15,069 nucleotides of DNA, from NCBI GenBank assembly GCA_015501055.1, contig JADNYV010000811.1:1-15069 (forward strand), in the 5' to 3' direction. This document shows, piece after piece, positions 1 through 9,779 of the stretch (the first letter of the stretch is position 1; every line of letters begins with the position of its first letter). The notes below the pieces were generated by a model. That model did no database searches and had not been told where the DNA came from. It saw only the letters and a list, made by a program, of their open reading frames with translations. The position numbers were made by a program, and so were the translations under genes. Origin of the DNA: Mucidula mucida (lineage: Eukaryota; Basidiomycota; Agaricomycetes; Agaricales; Physalacriaceae).

Positions 1-302
1 TGCCTGTTGATCTGGACGTGGTTCGGCGCGAACGGCGCATGGTAATATTACACGGTCACCGTTACGTTGAATGTTACAAGTGCTACGGGGCTGTTAGTAG
101 TACTAGTTACTACAGTTTTCAATGCAAAGTGACAGTCAAACAAAGGATACCGAGTCCGCCTGTTGACACGCTAAGTACATAGATGAGGACACGCCGTAAG
201 AGTTCTGAAGCTGGGGACATTATTGTTTTGCCAACCTCTACCCATGCCCTTGCCAAGCAAATTATCGGAGAGAGCTGTATATCTATCTCATAACGCAACG
301 GG

Positions 303-1045
303 TTATGTTCCCCAATTTGATTCTTTTGAGAGGGAAGGGGCGATTATAACGCCATCGCCGGAGACGCGAACCACATAAATAGGATGTAAGTTGAGCTCAA
401 GTGTCTCGAGGAGCGGGAGTCTACCGTACACAATTCCAGCAAAGGCTTGGTGGATCAGAACACAGAGAGATGTTTCCACCGCGCACCTCATCAACTCTTT
501 GATCCATAATTCGGTGAATCTTCATGGCTTGTGTGTGTTATCGGCGTCTGGTTCAAAGTATTGTAGAACAGTTTTACGTCGTGCTGAGGGCAAGTGCTCT
601 ACGCAGTGTGGGTAGGGAATCTTTGATAGCAAGGTCCTTGTCACTCGTAGCGTTAAAATAGTCCAAGTGGATGCGCGCCCATAGAAGCAGGGTGGATACA
701 ACTACATTCCTTGAACGATGACCTGACTGAGTTTACATCGTGGCCCGCCCGAGGTATCCAAGAACCGGCGCACAGAGAAACTGAAAGATTTCCGTCAAAA
801 TCTCTTGGGGAAGAAGCCTCACTGGTGCGACACATGTCCTGGATTAGTAACTGTTCCTCTTCCAACTGTTGTATAACGGCGCGAGGATACTCTCGCTGAT
901 GGCAAGAACCTCCTTCCTGCACCTTGAGAAAGAATTCCTGAGCATCGAGCTGCCTGTTTATGTCCCTGAGGGGTTCATTTGTGCTCGCTAGAAGCTTATA
1001 GATGGTCGGTCGAGCAGAAATCGGCAAGGGGAGAATTGCCAGAGA
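303..1045 (-). pseudogene. Decayed F-box protein gene
   Basis: This looks like a relic of the large agaricomycete F-box family, whose members recruit targets to SCF ubiquitin ligases. Reading leftwards from about 1045, one frame gives the usual N-terminal lead-in (PTIYKLLASTNEP, then EFFLKVQEG, then the coiled-coil piece IQQLEEEQLLIQD). The frame then shifts by +1 near 840 and the canonical F-box core appears as APVRLLPQEILTEIFQF, followed by a stop at about 740. Further left, at 303-494, another stretch reads like the C-terminal leucine-rich part (YGRLPLLETLELNLHP). The motifs are in the right order but in different frames with stops between them, so the gene is broken. The family comes from motif recognition; the 3' part is weaker than the 5' part. 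Bases 1-302 hold nothing I can recognise. Confidence 0.55.
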
Positions 1046-2660
1046 ATTCAGCACAGGCGGATGACGAGTTAAATAATGGGTGGGCATCAACAGAAACGAA
1101 ATGGTTTTAGTTTCTACGGCGTCGATGTGTTAGCGGAAGGCGCGTAACAAGTAGGCTTACAGTACTTGTGGTAGGACGGATGATCGACTGTTCGTTTTGG
1201 CAACGAGGTCATGCTCAACGTTCATGTCGATCATTCCAAGAAACGGTATGCACACCCCCGTTTCTTCACTATGACATGGATTTATTGCGCGCTGTGTCAT
1301 TGGTCTCGAAAAGTTGGCGCGCTGCAGCGCTGAGATACCTCTTTTCGACGGCGTCCTTCCTCTGCAAGAACGACTTTATTCGATGGAGATTGATAGGCGC
1401 GTCTCTACCCCATGTCGCCCAGTATGTTCGCAATGTGGTAGTCGACCTGGCTGCCACGTGGAGGATACGAGAACGCGCAACGTCAGCGCCAACTGGATTC
1501 ATTGCGCGCGCAACGTCAACGGTGAAATACGATCTTAGCAATTACTCTACATACAGAGAGCTGCTACTGTCGGCTCTTGATTGCACATTTCCGAAAGATT
1601 CCGAGTTCGACGTGATCCTTCCTATCATGAGCAACGCGACTAGTCTTGATTGGACGACGCCCTCTACTGAGGAAGGATTTGATCCAACCAGTGCCAATAC
1701 TACACGCGTTCTGCAGTCTTTTCCGAACATCACCCGTCTTTCTTACTCTAGCCACCTTCTTCGTCTGGAGGTTCAAGAGCACTTCAAGAGTTTCTTCCGA
1801 AATCTTCGCAAATGTACATTTTCGTTGTGTGGCACATCGGATTCGGAGCCTCTTTACGCCCTCAACGTCCCCGAATCTAGAATCAATGGATCTCAACTCG
1901 AAGAGATATGGTTTGAGGAATGCGAGCCAGGGTCAATGGATTGGCTTCTGGACAATGTATTCCATAACTCTCCTTATCCTATTCGGCTTCGAAAGCTTGG
2001 TTGGGAATCCGGCGATCCTCCATTTTCGTCCAATACTTTCGCTCGCCTCCTACTCGCGGCTCACGGGACATTAGAGGAACTTTGTTTCAGACCACCGTGG
2101 TCACCAGATGGTCAGTTTCTTATGAAATCGTGACGATTCAGGACTCACGGTTCTGAAATACAGATCTGGATGGTTGTGAAGCTCCGCCGTTTAGTTTCAA
2201 TATTTTACCTGTCCTGCGAATTCTCTCCTTCAGGGTTCTCCACATCTCTTTCGAGTCTGATCGTATCATGCAGTGGTTGGACTTGATATTCGCTGTGTTC
2301 CCGTCATGCCCTTGCCTTCAGAGACTGGAATTCACGTTGTATCTGGCAGAATCCAGAGAGATCGACAATGTGTTTGCATTCGGTTTCCTTGATTGGAACT
2401 CGTTGTTAGAAGACCAGTTTCCTTCCTTAAAGGTGCTTGAATTTGAGATGATGATGGAGTATGAAGAAGATTTCGATGCTGCAGAAAGGAAGCGGGTCGA
2501 GACTATGATCCGACAGAGTACAGAGATGGTCAACTGTGATAAGTTTGTCATGCGGTGGAGTGAGTATGCTTTCGACTTTCCTTCTTCTTGAATGAACCTT
2601 CCTCGTCTAGGTCCGGCACGTTAATCATGTATCGGACTATTCTCACTACAGATCAATGCA
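840..2660 (+). repeat. Tandem duplication unit, copy A
   Basis: Left copy of an imperfect direct repeat of about 1.8 kb, displaced by about 2.25 kb from copy B. It spans the end of the minus-strand F-box relic, the intergenic DNA, the whole plus-strand F-box gene and its first 3' bases. Landmarks in the same order and spacing in both copies are CTCCTTCCTGCACCTTGA (about 910 and 3174), GAATTCAGCAC, the ATG with its splice donor (1224 and 3477), the second intron, and the 3' sequence TATGAACCTTC or its variant. The outer edges are approximate. Confidence 0.75.
1180..2591 (+). CDS. F-box-family paralogue, copy 1, with F-box helix deleted
   Basis: This is the upstream copy of the tandem pair. 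Coding runs to 2110, then a 53-nt intron (2111-2163, GTCAGT...ACAG), then 2164-2591. From SLVSKSWRAAALRYLF onward it matches copy 2 almost residue for residue, with no stop. The beginning is damaged. The ATG equivalent to that of copy 2 lies at 1224 with its donor (GTATGC at 1246), but about 90 bp that in copy 2 hold the acceptor and the first F-box helix are missing. The old start therefore runs into a stop at 1272. A product could start at ATG 1180 (about 452 aa) or, more likely, ATG 1276 (420 aa), and would lack most of the Skp1-binding F-box. Compared with copy 2 it also reads through to an 8-residue longer C-terminus. It may be a pseudogene in the making or an F-box-less paralogue. Confidence 0.6.
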
Positions 2661-3114
2661 TTACAACTGAGATGAAAGAATCCGATACCGGAAATTGCGA
2701 GTTACTTATTGTTGAATCCTGCTACTCAAGATTTCAGTTCGTCGAAAAGTCGTATGCGACTGTCGCTTTCTGGGCTGACGCAGCTTTCTAGGTCCGCCAT
2801 ACGCGCCGTCCTCGATCCAACATCGATGTCTGGTACTGCCTCGGCTGCTTCACGATGGCGATATTACGCATGGGAAGTGAATTGCGCCCACCGAAGCATC
2901 ACGCCCCCAATCAAGGATACGTGCTTAGCTCTAATAAATCGTTCAGAGATTTACATCTTGCGCTCCGTGTGGCTCCAGCCACTTTAACGTCGCACTGCAA
3001 ATTTCTGGTTGCTTTTTCAGTGCGATCATTTTCCGAGTAGATGACTGTGGAGTCCAAGTCCAACATTGCGTGTATATAGAAGTGACCAATGGAACGTGTA
3101 CATTCAGAATCGTA
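2592..3114. other. Intergenic DNA between the tandem copies
   Basis: The first 70 bases or so are the 3' flank of copy 1 and align with the sequence after copy 2. The rest has only short shadow reading frames. I see no gene, RNA or transposon terminus in it. Confidence 0.5.
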
Positions 3115-3195
3115 CTAGATACTGTGGCGCCTTTTTTGTATAACACCGCGCCGTCCGATAGCAAGAAGATCGACTCCTTCCTGCACCTTGACTCC
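3115..3195 (-). pseudogene. Scrap of decayed F-box gene
   Basis: Read on the minus strand this gives VKVQEGVDLLAI, a few unrelated residues, and then VIQKRR. The left relic reads KVQEGGSCHQREYPRAVIQQLEEE over the same DNA, so this is its duplicated partner. It sits about 300 bp before the plus-strand gene, as in copy A. Nothing beyond these roughly 25 codons is recognisable. Confidence 0.4.
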
Positions 3196-3476
3196 CCATA
3201 AATGGGGGGCTAGGATGGCAGGCTGGCGTCCTCTCACTTACGAGTCGAAGGCTGCCGAAGAATGTCCTTAGTGTGGATAATTGCCTGTTGCCTAGCTAGA
3301 CGCTTAGAATTCAGCACCTTGACCACAGGCCAGTGCCATCATCATTGGCATTTTCAGTTCCTACAGTGCCGCTGTGTGTGTGGAAGCCGTGCAACGAGTA
3401 GGACTGGTGGCACCGGGTAGATCCCGAATGAGCAACTTGTCCGTTTTTGACAGCGTGGAGGTTATCATCAACGATC

Positions 3477-4872
3477 ATGTCAACCAATTCAAGAGACGGT
3501 ATGTATGCACACCCTCGTTTCTCTTTGTGCGCTCAAAAATCTCTCTATAGAACTTCCTTACAATTTTCCCTTGGAGTTGATCGATGAAATCATCTCTTGG
3601 AACGAGAACGATTTCTCTTTCCTGTATTCTGTGTCATTGGTGTCGAAAACTTGGCGCGCAGCAGCGCTTCGATACCTCTTCAAACTGGCGTCCTTCCTTT
3701 GCAAGCACGACTTTGTTCGTTGGAGACAGATAGGCGCGTCTCTACCCCATGTCGCCCAGTATGTTCGCACAGTGATGGTCGACCTGGGTACCCTTCTGAC
3801 GCTACGACACCGCGCAAAGTCTCTGCCAACTGGGTTCATTGCACGCACATACGATCTCAGCAATGACTCTGCTCTGCTTACTTCCGCTCTTGACTTCACC
3901 TTTCCGAAAGATTCCGAGTTCGACGTGATCATTCCTATCATGAGGAACGCGAAGAAACTTATTTGGACGACGCCCTCTGCTGAGGATGGATTTGATCCGA
4001 CTGCTGCCAATGTTACACGTTTCCTGCAATCATTTCCAAACATCACCCATCTTTATTACCTCAGCTTGAACCTTTTTCGCCCAGAGGTTCAAGCGCACTT
4101 CATGAGTTTCTTCCACAACCTCCGCAAATGTTCATTTACGTCGTGGAAAAGCACGCAGTCGGAGCATGTCTACGTCTTCTCCGGCCATCCTAGGATTGAC
4201 GTATCCAAACTCGAAAACATATGGTGCGAGGAATGCGAGCCAGGGTCATTGGATTGGCTTGTTGATGATGTGCTCCATTACTCTCCCTCTCGTATTCGAA
4301 AGATCGGCTGGGAATACGGAGATCCTCCTTTTTCGCCAAACAACTTCGCTCGACTCCTACTCATGGCTCATGAGACATTAGAGGAACTATGTTTCAGACC
4401 CCCATGGTCCACAGATGGTTAGTTCTCCATGAAAAGGGCGATGCTTCAGGACTCACAGTTCTGAAAAGTAGATATGGAGGATTATGAAGCTCCGCCGTTC
4501 AACTTGACTATTTTGCCTGTCTTGCGGATTCTCTCCTTCAAGGTTCTCCACATATCTGAGGAAGGACTTTCTATCATGCTGTGGTTGGACTCGATATTTG
4601 CTGTGTTCCCGTCATGCCCCTGCCTTCAGAGACTGGAATTCATATTCCATGTGACAGAATCCAGAGATATTGACGACTTGTTTGCATCTCGTCTTCTTGA
4701 TTGGAACTCGTTACTAGAAGTCCGTTTTCCGTCCTTGAAGGTGATTGAATTTGAGATGCTGAGGGAACTTTCCGACGATTTCGATGCTGCAGAAAGGAAG
4801 CGAGTGGAGACTATCGTCCGACAGAGCACAGAGATGGTCAACTGTGATAAGTTTGTCATGCGGTGGACTTAG
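3477..4872 (+). CDS. F-box protein (intact tandem copy 2)
   Basis: Predicted 429-aa F-box protein, a likely substrate adaptor of an SCF (Skp1-cullin-F-box) ubiquitin ligase. There are three exons: 3477-3498, 3551-4417 and 4472-4872, with introns of 52 nt (GTATGT...ATAG) and 54 nt (GTTAGT...GTAG). The start at 3477 is chosen because only this ATG is in phase: it gives MSTNSRD, then ELPYNFPLELIDEIISW after splicing. The F-box spans roughly residues 8-50 (LPxxFPLELIDEII, then SLVSKTWRAAALRYLF). The rest resembles the divergent leucine-rich or beta-rich C-terminal region of agaricomycete F-box proteins, with recurring SFPNIT, LEELCF and LQRLEF-like strands. The substrate cannot be inferred. It is the full-length sister of the damaged copy upstream, and its 3' flank holds CT-rich DNA. 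Family call confident, substrate unknown. Confidence 0.8.
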
Positions 4873-5108
4873 CATATTCTCGACTCTTCTTCTTCTTCTT
4901 TATGAACCTTCTTCTTCTAGCGCCGCGTTCATCCTCTTTCGTACCATTCTCATCAAGTATATCGAACGTCTATGTAATGCTGTGCGTATATCCAGGATCG
5001 TCTCGGGCGCCTTTCTGCAGCAACGCTGCTACACTTTAACTTTAAAGAACCCAATGTATTATCTAGTCTATGGTCTTGGGCCGTTTCCTGGGTCCAGGAT
5101 CATTGCCC

Positions 5109-6197
5109 TCATATTCCTGGACTCCCTCTGCTCTTTCTGGCGTACGCGAACGTCGCATGGAAGGCTGGGCCTAAAAAAATATGAGCTGCCGCTTCTCGAC
5201 AAGAACACTGTTCAGAAACTACCGTTTGTTCTTCGTTTGTAAACTGAAGAGCCCATGAGTAGTCGTCATTCCCACTTGCATTAACAGTTTCATGTCCGGG
5301 ATTTATCTTGACGAAGCGCATCGCGCCACTATCGAAAAGGGCAATAAGCTCCTTCTTCTGCCCCACCTTCATCGTCGACGGGTTCTGGTACGGTATCGAC
5401 GGTGGCCATCCTACCAGCGTGACGCCGTACGAATCTACCAATCTGTCTGGATTCGTCCATTTCATCTCAGCGTGCTTTTTGCCGCTGATATTTCTGTTTT
5501 CACAGTCAGAATTAGTACAAATATATAAAACTCTAGACTTGCCTAAGAGACGTGCGGACCTTGTCATACAATTCCGACTTGAGCGCATGAGCAGGTGTGG
5601 TATGACTGGATTCAACAGCCGCGGATGGTTCACCCGTGGCCTGCAGGTGCTTTACGCACTGGCCCTTGAAAGCCTTGGCTCCCGAATCACCGCCTGCGCG
5701 CAGGTTTCTCCAAAAGTCACGTCCTAACCATGAACCACCCAGAAAGCCGTCCATCCCAGGATCAGTCGGATCTACTGCAAGCACAAAGGAATGGACACCA
5801 GAGAGAGTTTGTAGATTCTCAAGAATACGCGATACATCACACAGCGTCGTCCGTACTGTACATTGTGAATGAACAGGCAACGCACAAGAATGTCGCCACA
5901 CACTGTATGCTTGTCGCTCTGCAGGAGAGACAATGCCGGGCCAGTCGGGCGCGGTCAGATTGGACTGGAAGATATACCTGCTATGCCACTCCGCGACATA
6001 GAGCCGTGTCTGGGCAGGGGGAGTTTGAGCCACCAAGAAAGGCAGATGGCACGGAGCGCAACCACCTCTTCCAAAGACAGACTTTCACGATCTGCAAACG
6101 CCTTCAAGTCGGACATGGATCGGTCCATAAATGCATCCAATCGCTCGAGGAAAAGCCCATCCGCCGCCTTTCTCTTTTCCGCGTCAAATTCGAACAT
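5109..6197 (-). CDS. Uncharacterised conserved fungal protein, about 322 aa
   Basis: The gene reads leftwards in three exons: 6197-6066, 6009-5539 and 5474-5109. The introns are 56 nt (GTGGTT...CCAG) and about 64 nt (GTCTAG...AAAG); all exons are multiples of three and phase 0. The second acceptor is the least certain call. ATG 6197 gives MFEFDAEKRKAADGLFLERL. Residues 118-137 read SFVLAVDPTDPGMDGFLGGS, then LGRDFWRNLR. Exon 3 begins HAEMKWTNPDRLVDSYGV, then LVGWPPSIPYQNPSTMK. These blocks look strongly conserved and I associate them with unannotated agaricomycete proteins, but I know no function. There is no signal peptide or membrane segment, so it is probably cytosolic or nuclear. It shares an 80-bp promoter region with the divergent TPR chaperone gene. 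The C-terminal 30 residues look unconserved. Confidence 0.7.
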
Positions 6198-6277
6198 GAA
6201 CGAAACTTTCAAGGCAACTTGACCAAACAAGTGGCATCACTGCTACATTATCATCTCCCCTCCAAATCCCGGCATCC
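6198..6277. promoter_or_regulatory. Short bidirectional promoter
   Basis: Only 80 bp separate the two divergent start codons (6197 on minus, 6278 on plus), so both 5' UTRs and core promoters must share or overlap this DNA. I see no TATA box; the right part is pyrimidine-rich (ATCTCCCCTCC), which is common before fungal start sites. Confidence 0.5.
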
Positions 6278-7530
6278 ATGGGCCGCACCAAGGCAAAAAA
6301 GCTGGCGCGTGCGAGCAGAGTGGCAGAACAGTCTGATCCACCGAAAAAGACGCCTTCGATACCCGAGCTTTTGGAAAAAACCCAGGCGCTCATTATACAA
6401 TGCGATTACCCTCTGGCTCACAAATTCGCTTCGCGGATATTGGAACTACAGCCAACAAATGCGGAAGCCAAGGAGATGCTCGGCGTAGCGCTACTTGAGA
6501 TGGGCGAGCTGGATACCGCGAAACAGGCGTTTTTATCTCTGGTCGCGCAACCTTCACCACCGCCCTCCGCGCATTTATATCTTGCACAACTGTGCGATGA
6601 GGATCCGAAGCTTGGATTACAGCATTATCAGGCTGCCATTGATATCTTGACGGGCCAGTTGAAGGGCAAGGATCGCGCCAAGGACGACGCGGATGATGAG
6701 ATGGAGATTAAAGCGAACATTGTGCGCGCGCTCGTTGGCCAGGTCGAGATATGGATGGACCCCTCGTATGATTTATGGTATGATTTTGCATTATATGTGC
6801 GTTGTATGTTCAAATCGAAGACTAGCTACGAACCGGATGCGGACAAGAACTGTGAACGTTTATTGGATCTCGCGCTGCAGACAGATCCCGGGAATACGGA
6901 AGCCTTACAATCATTGGCCAACGTCCGGATGTCTCAGCAAAGACCGGATGATGCTAAAGAGTGCTTGGAAAAGGCATGGACTGTATGGAAAGATTTTGAT
7001 TTAGGTATGCAAACTCTTGTGTTTTGAGATTTTCAGCTGAGACTCTTTAGATGATCCTAGAGTGCCTCCGATAGAGACGCGACTGTCAATGGTGAAACTG
7101 TTTCTTGAACTAGAGCTTTATGCGCCTGCATTACTAGTATTGCATGGTGTCATGTCTTCTGACGATGAACAAGTCGAGGCATGGTATCTAGAGGGCTGGT
7201 GTCATTTTCTCATGGCTGAAAAGGCCAAGGAAAGTGGCGGCCGACTGGATGATATGTCTTGGGAAGAGCTCGCCACAGATTCTCGAGCGCGTCTCGAAAA
7301 GTGTCAAATGGTAGGTCTTTATTTCTCGTGCACCATCCTTTCTTATATCTTTATAGTTGCATCTTCGGGATGGTCATCCTGATACGCCGTTGTTAGAGCA
7401 TGTTATGGAGCTCATCAAGCAGTTGGAAGGGCTTGGTATACATACGGTTGAGGAGGCGGACGAGGATGATGAGGGTGAATGGGAAGACGAGAATAGTGCC
7501 GATGAAGATGGCGACGTTGACATGTCGTAG
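6278..7530 (+). CDS. TPR protein, Acl4-like ribosomal protein L4 chaperone
   Basis: Predicted 370 aa in four exons: 6278-6777, 6826-7004, 7051-7310 and 7357-7530, with introns of 48, 46 and 46 nt, all phase-consistent. Splicing restores DLCYEPDADKNCERLL and DLDDPRVPPIETRL across the first two junctions. The protein starts with a basic tail (MGRTKAKKLARASR). Helical TPR repeats follow from about residue 25 (for example HKFASRILELQPTNAEAKEM, LALQTDPGNTEALQSLANVR, YLEGWCHFLMAEKA). It ends in a very acidic tail (EEADEDDEGEWEDE...). This architecture and size fit yeast Acl4 (about 387 aa), the dedicated chaperone that holds newly made Rpl4 until it joins pre-60S ribosomes; the acidic tail suits a basic ribosomal client. 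The TPR call is firm; the Acl4 orthology is inference from architecture and remembered similarity. Confidence 0.75.
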
Positions 7531-7644
7531 GTACGCATTCAAAAGTAGTCTAATGCAGTTAATTTTGGCGTGATGAACCTGGTCTGTATGAAACGTTCTG
7601 TACTGCGATTCAAACGGCGACTTCGCTCATTCGCAGAAAATCAT

Positions 7645-7650
7645 CACGTG
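7645..7650. promoter_or_regulatory. CACGTG E-box upstream of the M48 peptidase gene
   Basis: A palindromic CACGTG lies 57 bp before the ATG at 7708, in the 177-bp gap after the TPR gene. Such sites bind bHLH factors such as Cbf1 in fungi. Position makes it plausible as a promoter element, but a six-base match can be chance. Confidence 0.3.
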
Positions 7651-7707
7651 CCCTGTTTCATTTCTTTGGCGATTATCGTTTTGGTTAACTGTAAACTACG
7701 ATGAGCC

Positions 7708-9539
7708 ATGTTGCGACTCGTTGCTCGTAGACCTCCCGCGCTTTCCTCTATATCCCGCCTCTCCCGCCCGCTGTCGTCGAGATTACCCCCATCGCTGATT
7801 CAAGCGCAATCACATCGGCCTCACATACCACTGCTGGCGATAACCGCCGTTCACGGCTTTCATGCGACTAAACGGAATGAAGGATTGCCCTTTTATTTCC
7901 TTGCGACCGTCTTCAAGGTGGCGTCTCTCTATGTCGTCGCTGTGTCGGTCACTGAGCTCGGCTAGTATAGGCCTCCACCGCCCTCGAGATAGCTCGCACT
8001 GCAGGACGCATCGTGCTCACTTTTGTACCAGTTATTCTCCTCAAAAACCACAAGAGCCGCAGGATACTCAAGCACGTCGAGCTCCAAGGGCACGAAGCTT
8101 CAGAGGCAAAGAAGAATGACATTCTCAAACGGATACGGAATCGCACCATCCTATTTCACATTCTCCTCATGATACCAGCCACGCTCTTCTGGGCGACCAT
8201 CATAGCGAGCATGGAGCGCACTCCCCTCACTGGCAGGTATGTTGCACCCGTCTTGTTGTTCGATTTGTGCGCTTACCAATGCCGATTGCATATTGTCTTT
8301 TTTAGATGGCGTCTGATTATTCTGTCTCCTGAGGAGGAAGACGACATTGCTGCTCAGCTTGCAGGTCCCGGCTGGTACAAGGCTGTGGGAGAGATCCTTG
8401 CCCAGGACGGCCCAGTGCGTTACATTCCTCCCAGTGACTGGCGCTACGATTGGGTTCGCAACACACTCCGCAAGCTAGAATCTACTATTCCTGTTCTCAT
8501 ACAAGAAAGGGAGCTTGTCCCGGATTGGACTGAACATGGGCCTCATGATCGACCGCTGCCCCCTCCAGCAGAATATCCTCTTCGACCCCGCCCTCGTGCT
8601 TCAGAGTATCTCAGACGGATGTGCGAAGCCATGTGCGAGAGGACAGTTCCTGTCGTGCCACATGCTGTTCCGGGACCTCCCTACTCGCTTCTTGTTGTCG
8701 ACAAGCCGGATTCTTCCAATGCCTTTTCATACGGCTTTGGCCCTGACGGCGGAGGAGGTATCGTCGTATATTCTGGTTTCATAGATGAAATCTTGTCTCG
8801 CTCCGAGTGCGACAGCTACACGACACCAGAGAAAAGCTCTTCCTGGTGGTCTTATCTTCTTGGCGATCTTGTCATTCCCTCTCCATCCACTGCTCGCCAT
8901 CCAGTCCCTTCCCAAAAGCAGGACACGGAGCTTGCTATTTTATTGGCGCATGAACTTTCTCACTTGATCCTGACACATCATCTGGAGACGTTGTCGTCAG
9001 GGACCGTCATTATTCCTGGGACGCTCTCTATCCTCGCTGATGTCATGCGCGTTTTGATGTTCCCCGTCACAATGCTGTTTGGTCCCTTTGTGAATGATGC
9101 CTTAGCGCAGCTAGGGCGGGTAGGATCCGGAGAACTTGTCAAGGTCGGCGATTATTGTACCAGTGTCAGTCAAGAGATCGAAGCGGACGTGGTTTCAGCG
9201 AGGTACTTGAGCCCATTCACTTTCTTTTGATGTAGCATACTCATCCTGTCCCATAGGCTTTTAGCTCATGCCGGTTACGATGCGCGAGAGGCTGTGGACT
9301 TTTGGGAGGAGCGGTCGTGCTCTCCGACAGAGTGTTCGCATGCTGACTACGTCGATGGTGCGCAAACAAAAGCGGACTCGCTGGCTCGCCGGATAATGGG
9401 TTCAGGACATCCCATGAATGAGGTGCGGGTAGACCGCCTCAAGTCGGAACTTGTGCGATGGGAAACTGAACGACGTGCCGCTCTGGCTAAACAAGAGCGT
9501 GGTATTCAGAAAAGCAGTATACTGCTGGCCGCAGCATGA
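7708..9539 (+). CDS. Mitochondrial M48 zinc metallopeptidase, OMA1-like
   Basis: Predicted 551 aa in four exons: 7708-7917, 7971-8236, 8306-9202 and 9257-9539, with introns of 53, 69 and 54 nt, all in phase. The first 40 or so residues are rich in Arg, Ser and Leu with no acidic residue, a good mitochondrial presequence. A membrane segment lies at about residues 105-135 (LFHILLMIPATLFWATIIAS), perhaps with a second just before it (RIVLTFVPVILL). The catalytic core has FSYGFGPDGGGGIVVYSG before the zinc motif HELSH (374-378) in LLAHELSHLILTHHLE. The third ligand is expected in QEIEADVVSAR (E449 with D453), and a late helix reads RRIMGSGHPMNEVRV. These are the M48C/OMA1 hallmarks: an inner-membrane protease active in stress-induced quality control. 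The 69-nt intron has no stop and is in frame, so retention would insert 23 residues. Confidence 0.88.
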
Positions 9540-9779
9540 TTGTCGCATTTCATTTCGGGTGTCTAGCGTTGTCGGACTGGTTTGACTCTTTTTTATCTTC
9601 TGCTTTCTGTATTGTTATCATCTTGTAGTAACTCAATCGGTATCTTACATGGCCCAGCACACACTCTCCTTACGCATATTTATCTCACTCTCCTCTCATC
9701 CGCTAGCATCTACGATAGATCAGATCTGTACTCTAATATGAGTCCCTGCTGCGCGAAACTAAATCAGACGTGATGAATA

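Larger units (their letters stand above)
3110..4960 (+). repeat. Tandem duplication unit, copy B
   Basis: Right copy of the direct repeat described for copy A. It keeps the complete F-box gene, including the segment missing from copy A, so it is the better proxy for the ancestral unit. Edges are approximate; similarity fades at both ends. Confidence 0.75.

Noticed and set aside
653..1090. 145-codon minus-strand frame as an intact gene
   Set aside because: Its second half is out of frame with the F-box core visible one base over, so it is part of a broken gene rather than a real protein.
5730..6488. 252-codon open frame on the plus strand
   Set aside because: It runs antisense through the minus-strand gene and into the TPR exon in another frame, and has no recognisable motif. 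It is a shadow.
8013..9230. 405-codon uninterrupted frame as the complete M48 protein
   Set aside because: It starts at a GTG inside exon 2, includes an intron and stops in another. The spliced four-exon model restores the presequence and the C-terminal helices.
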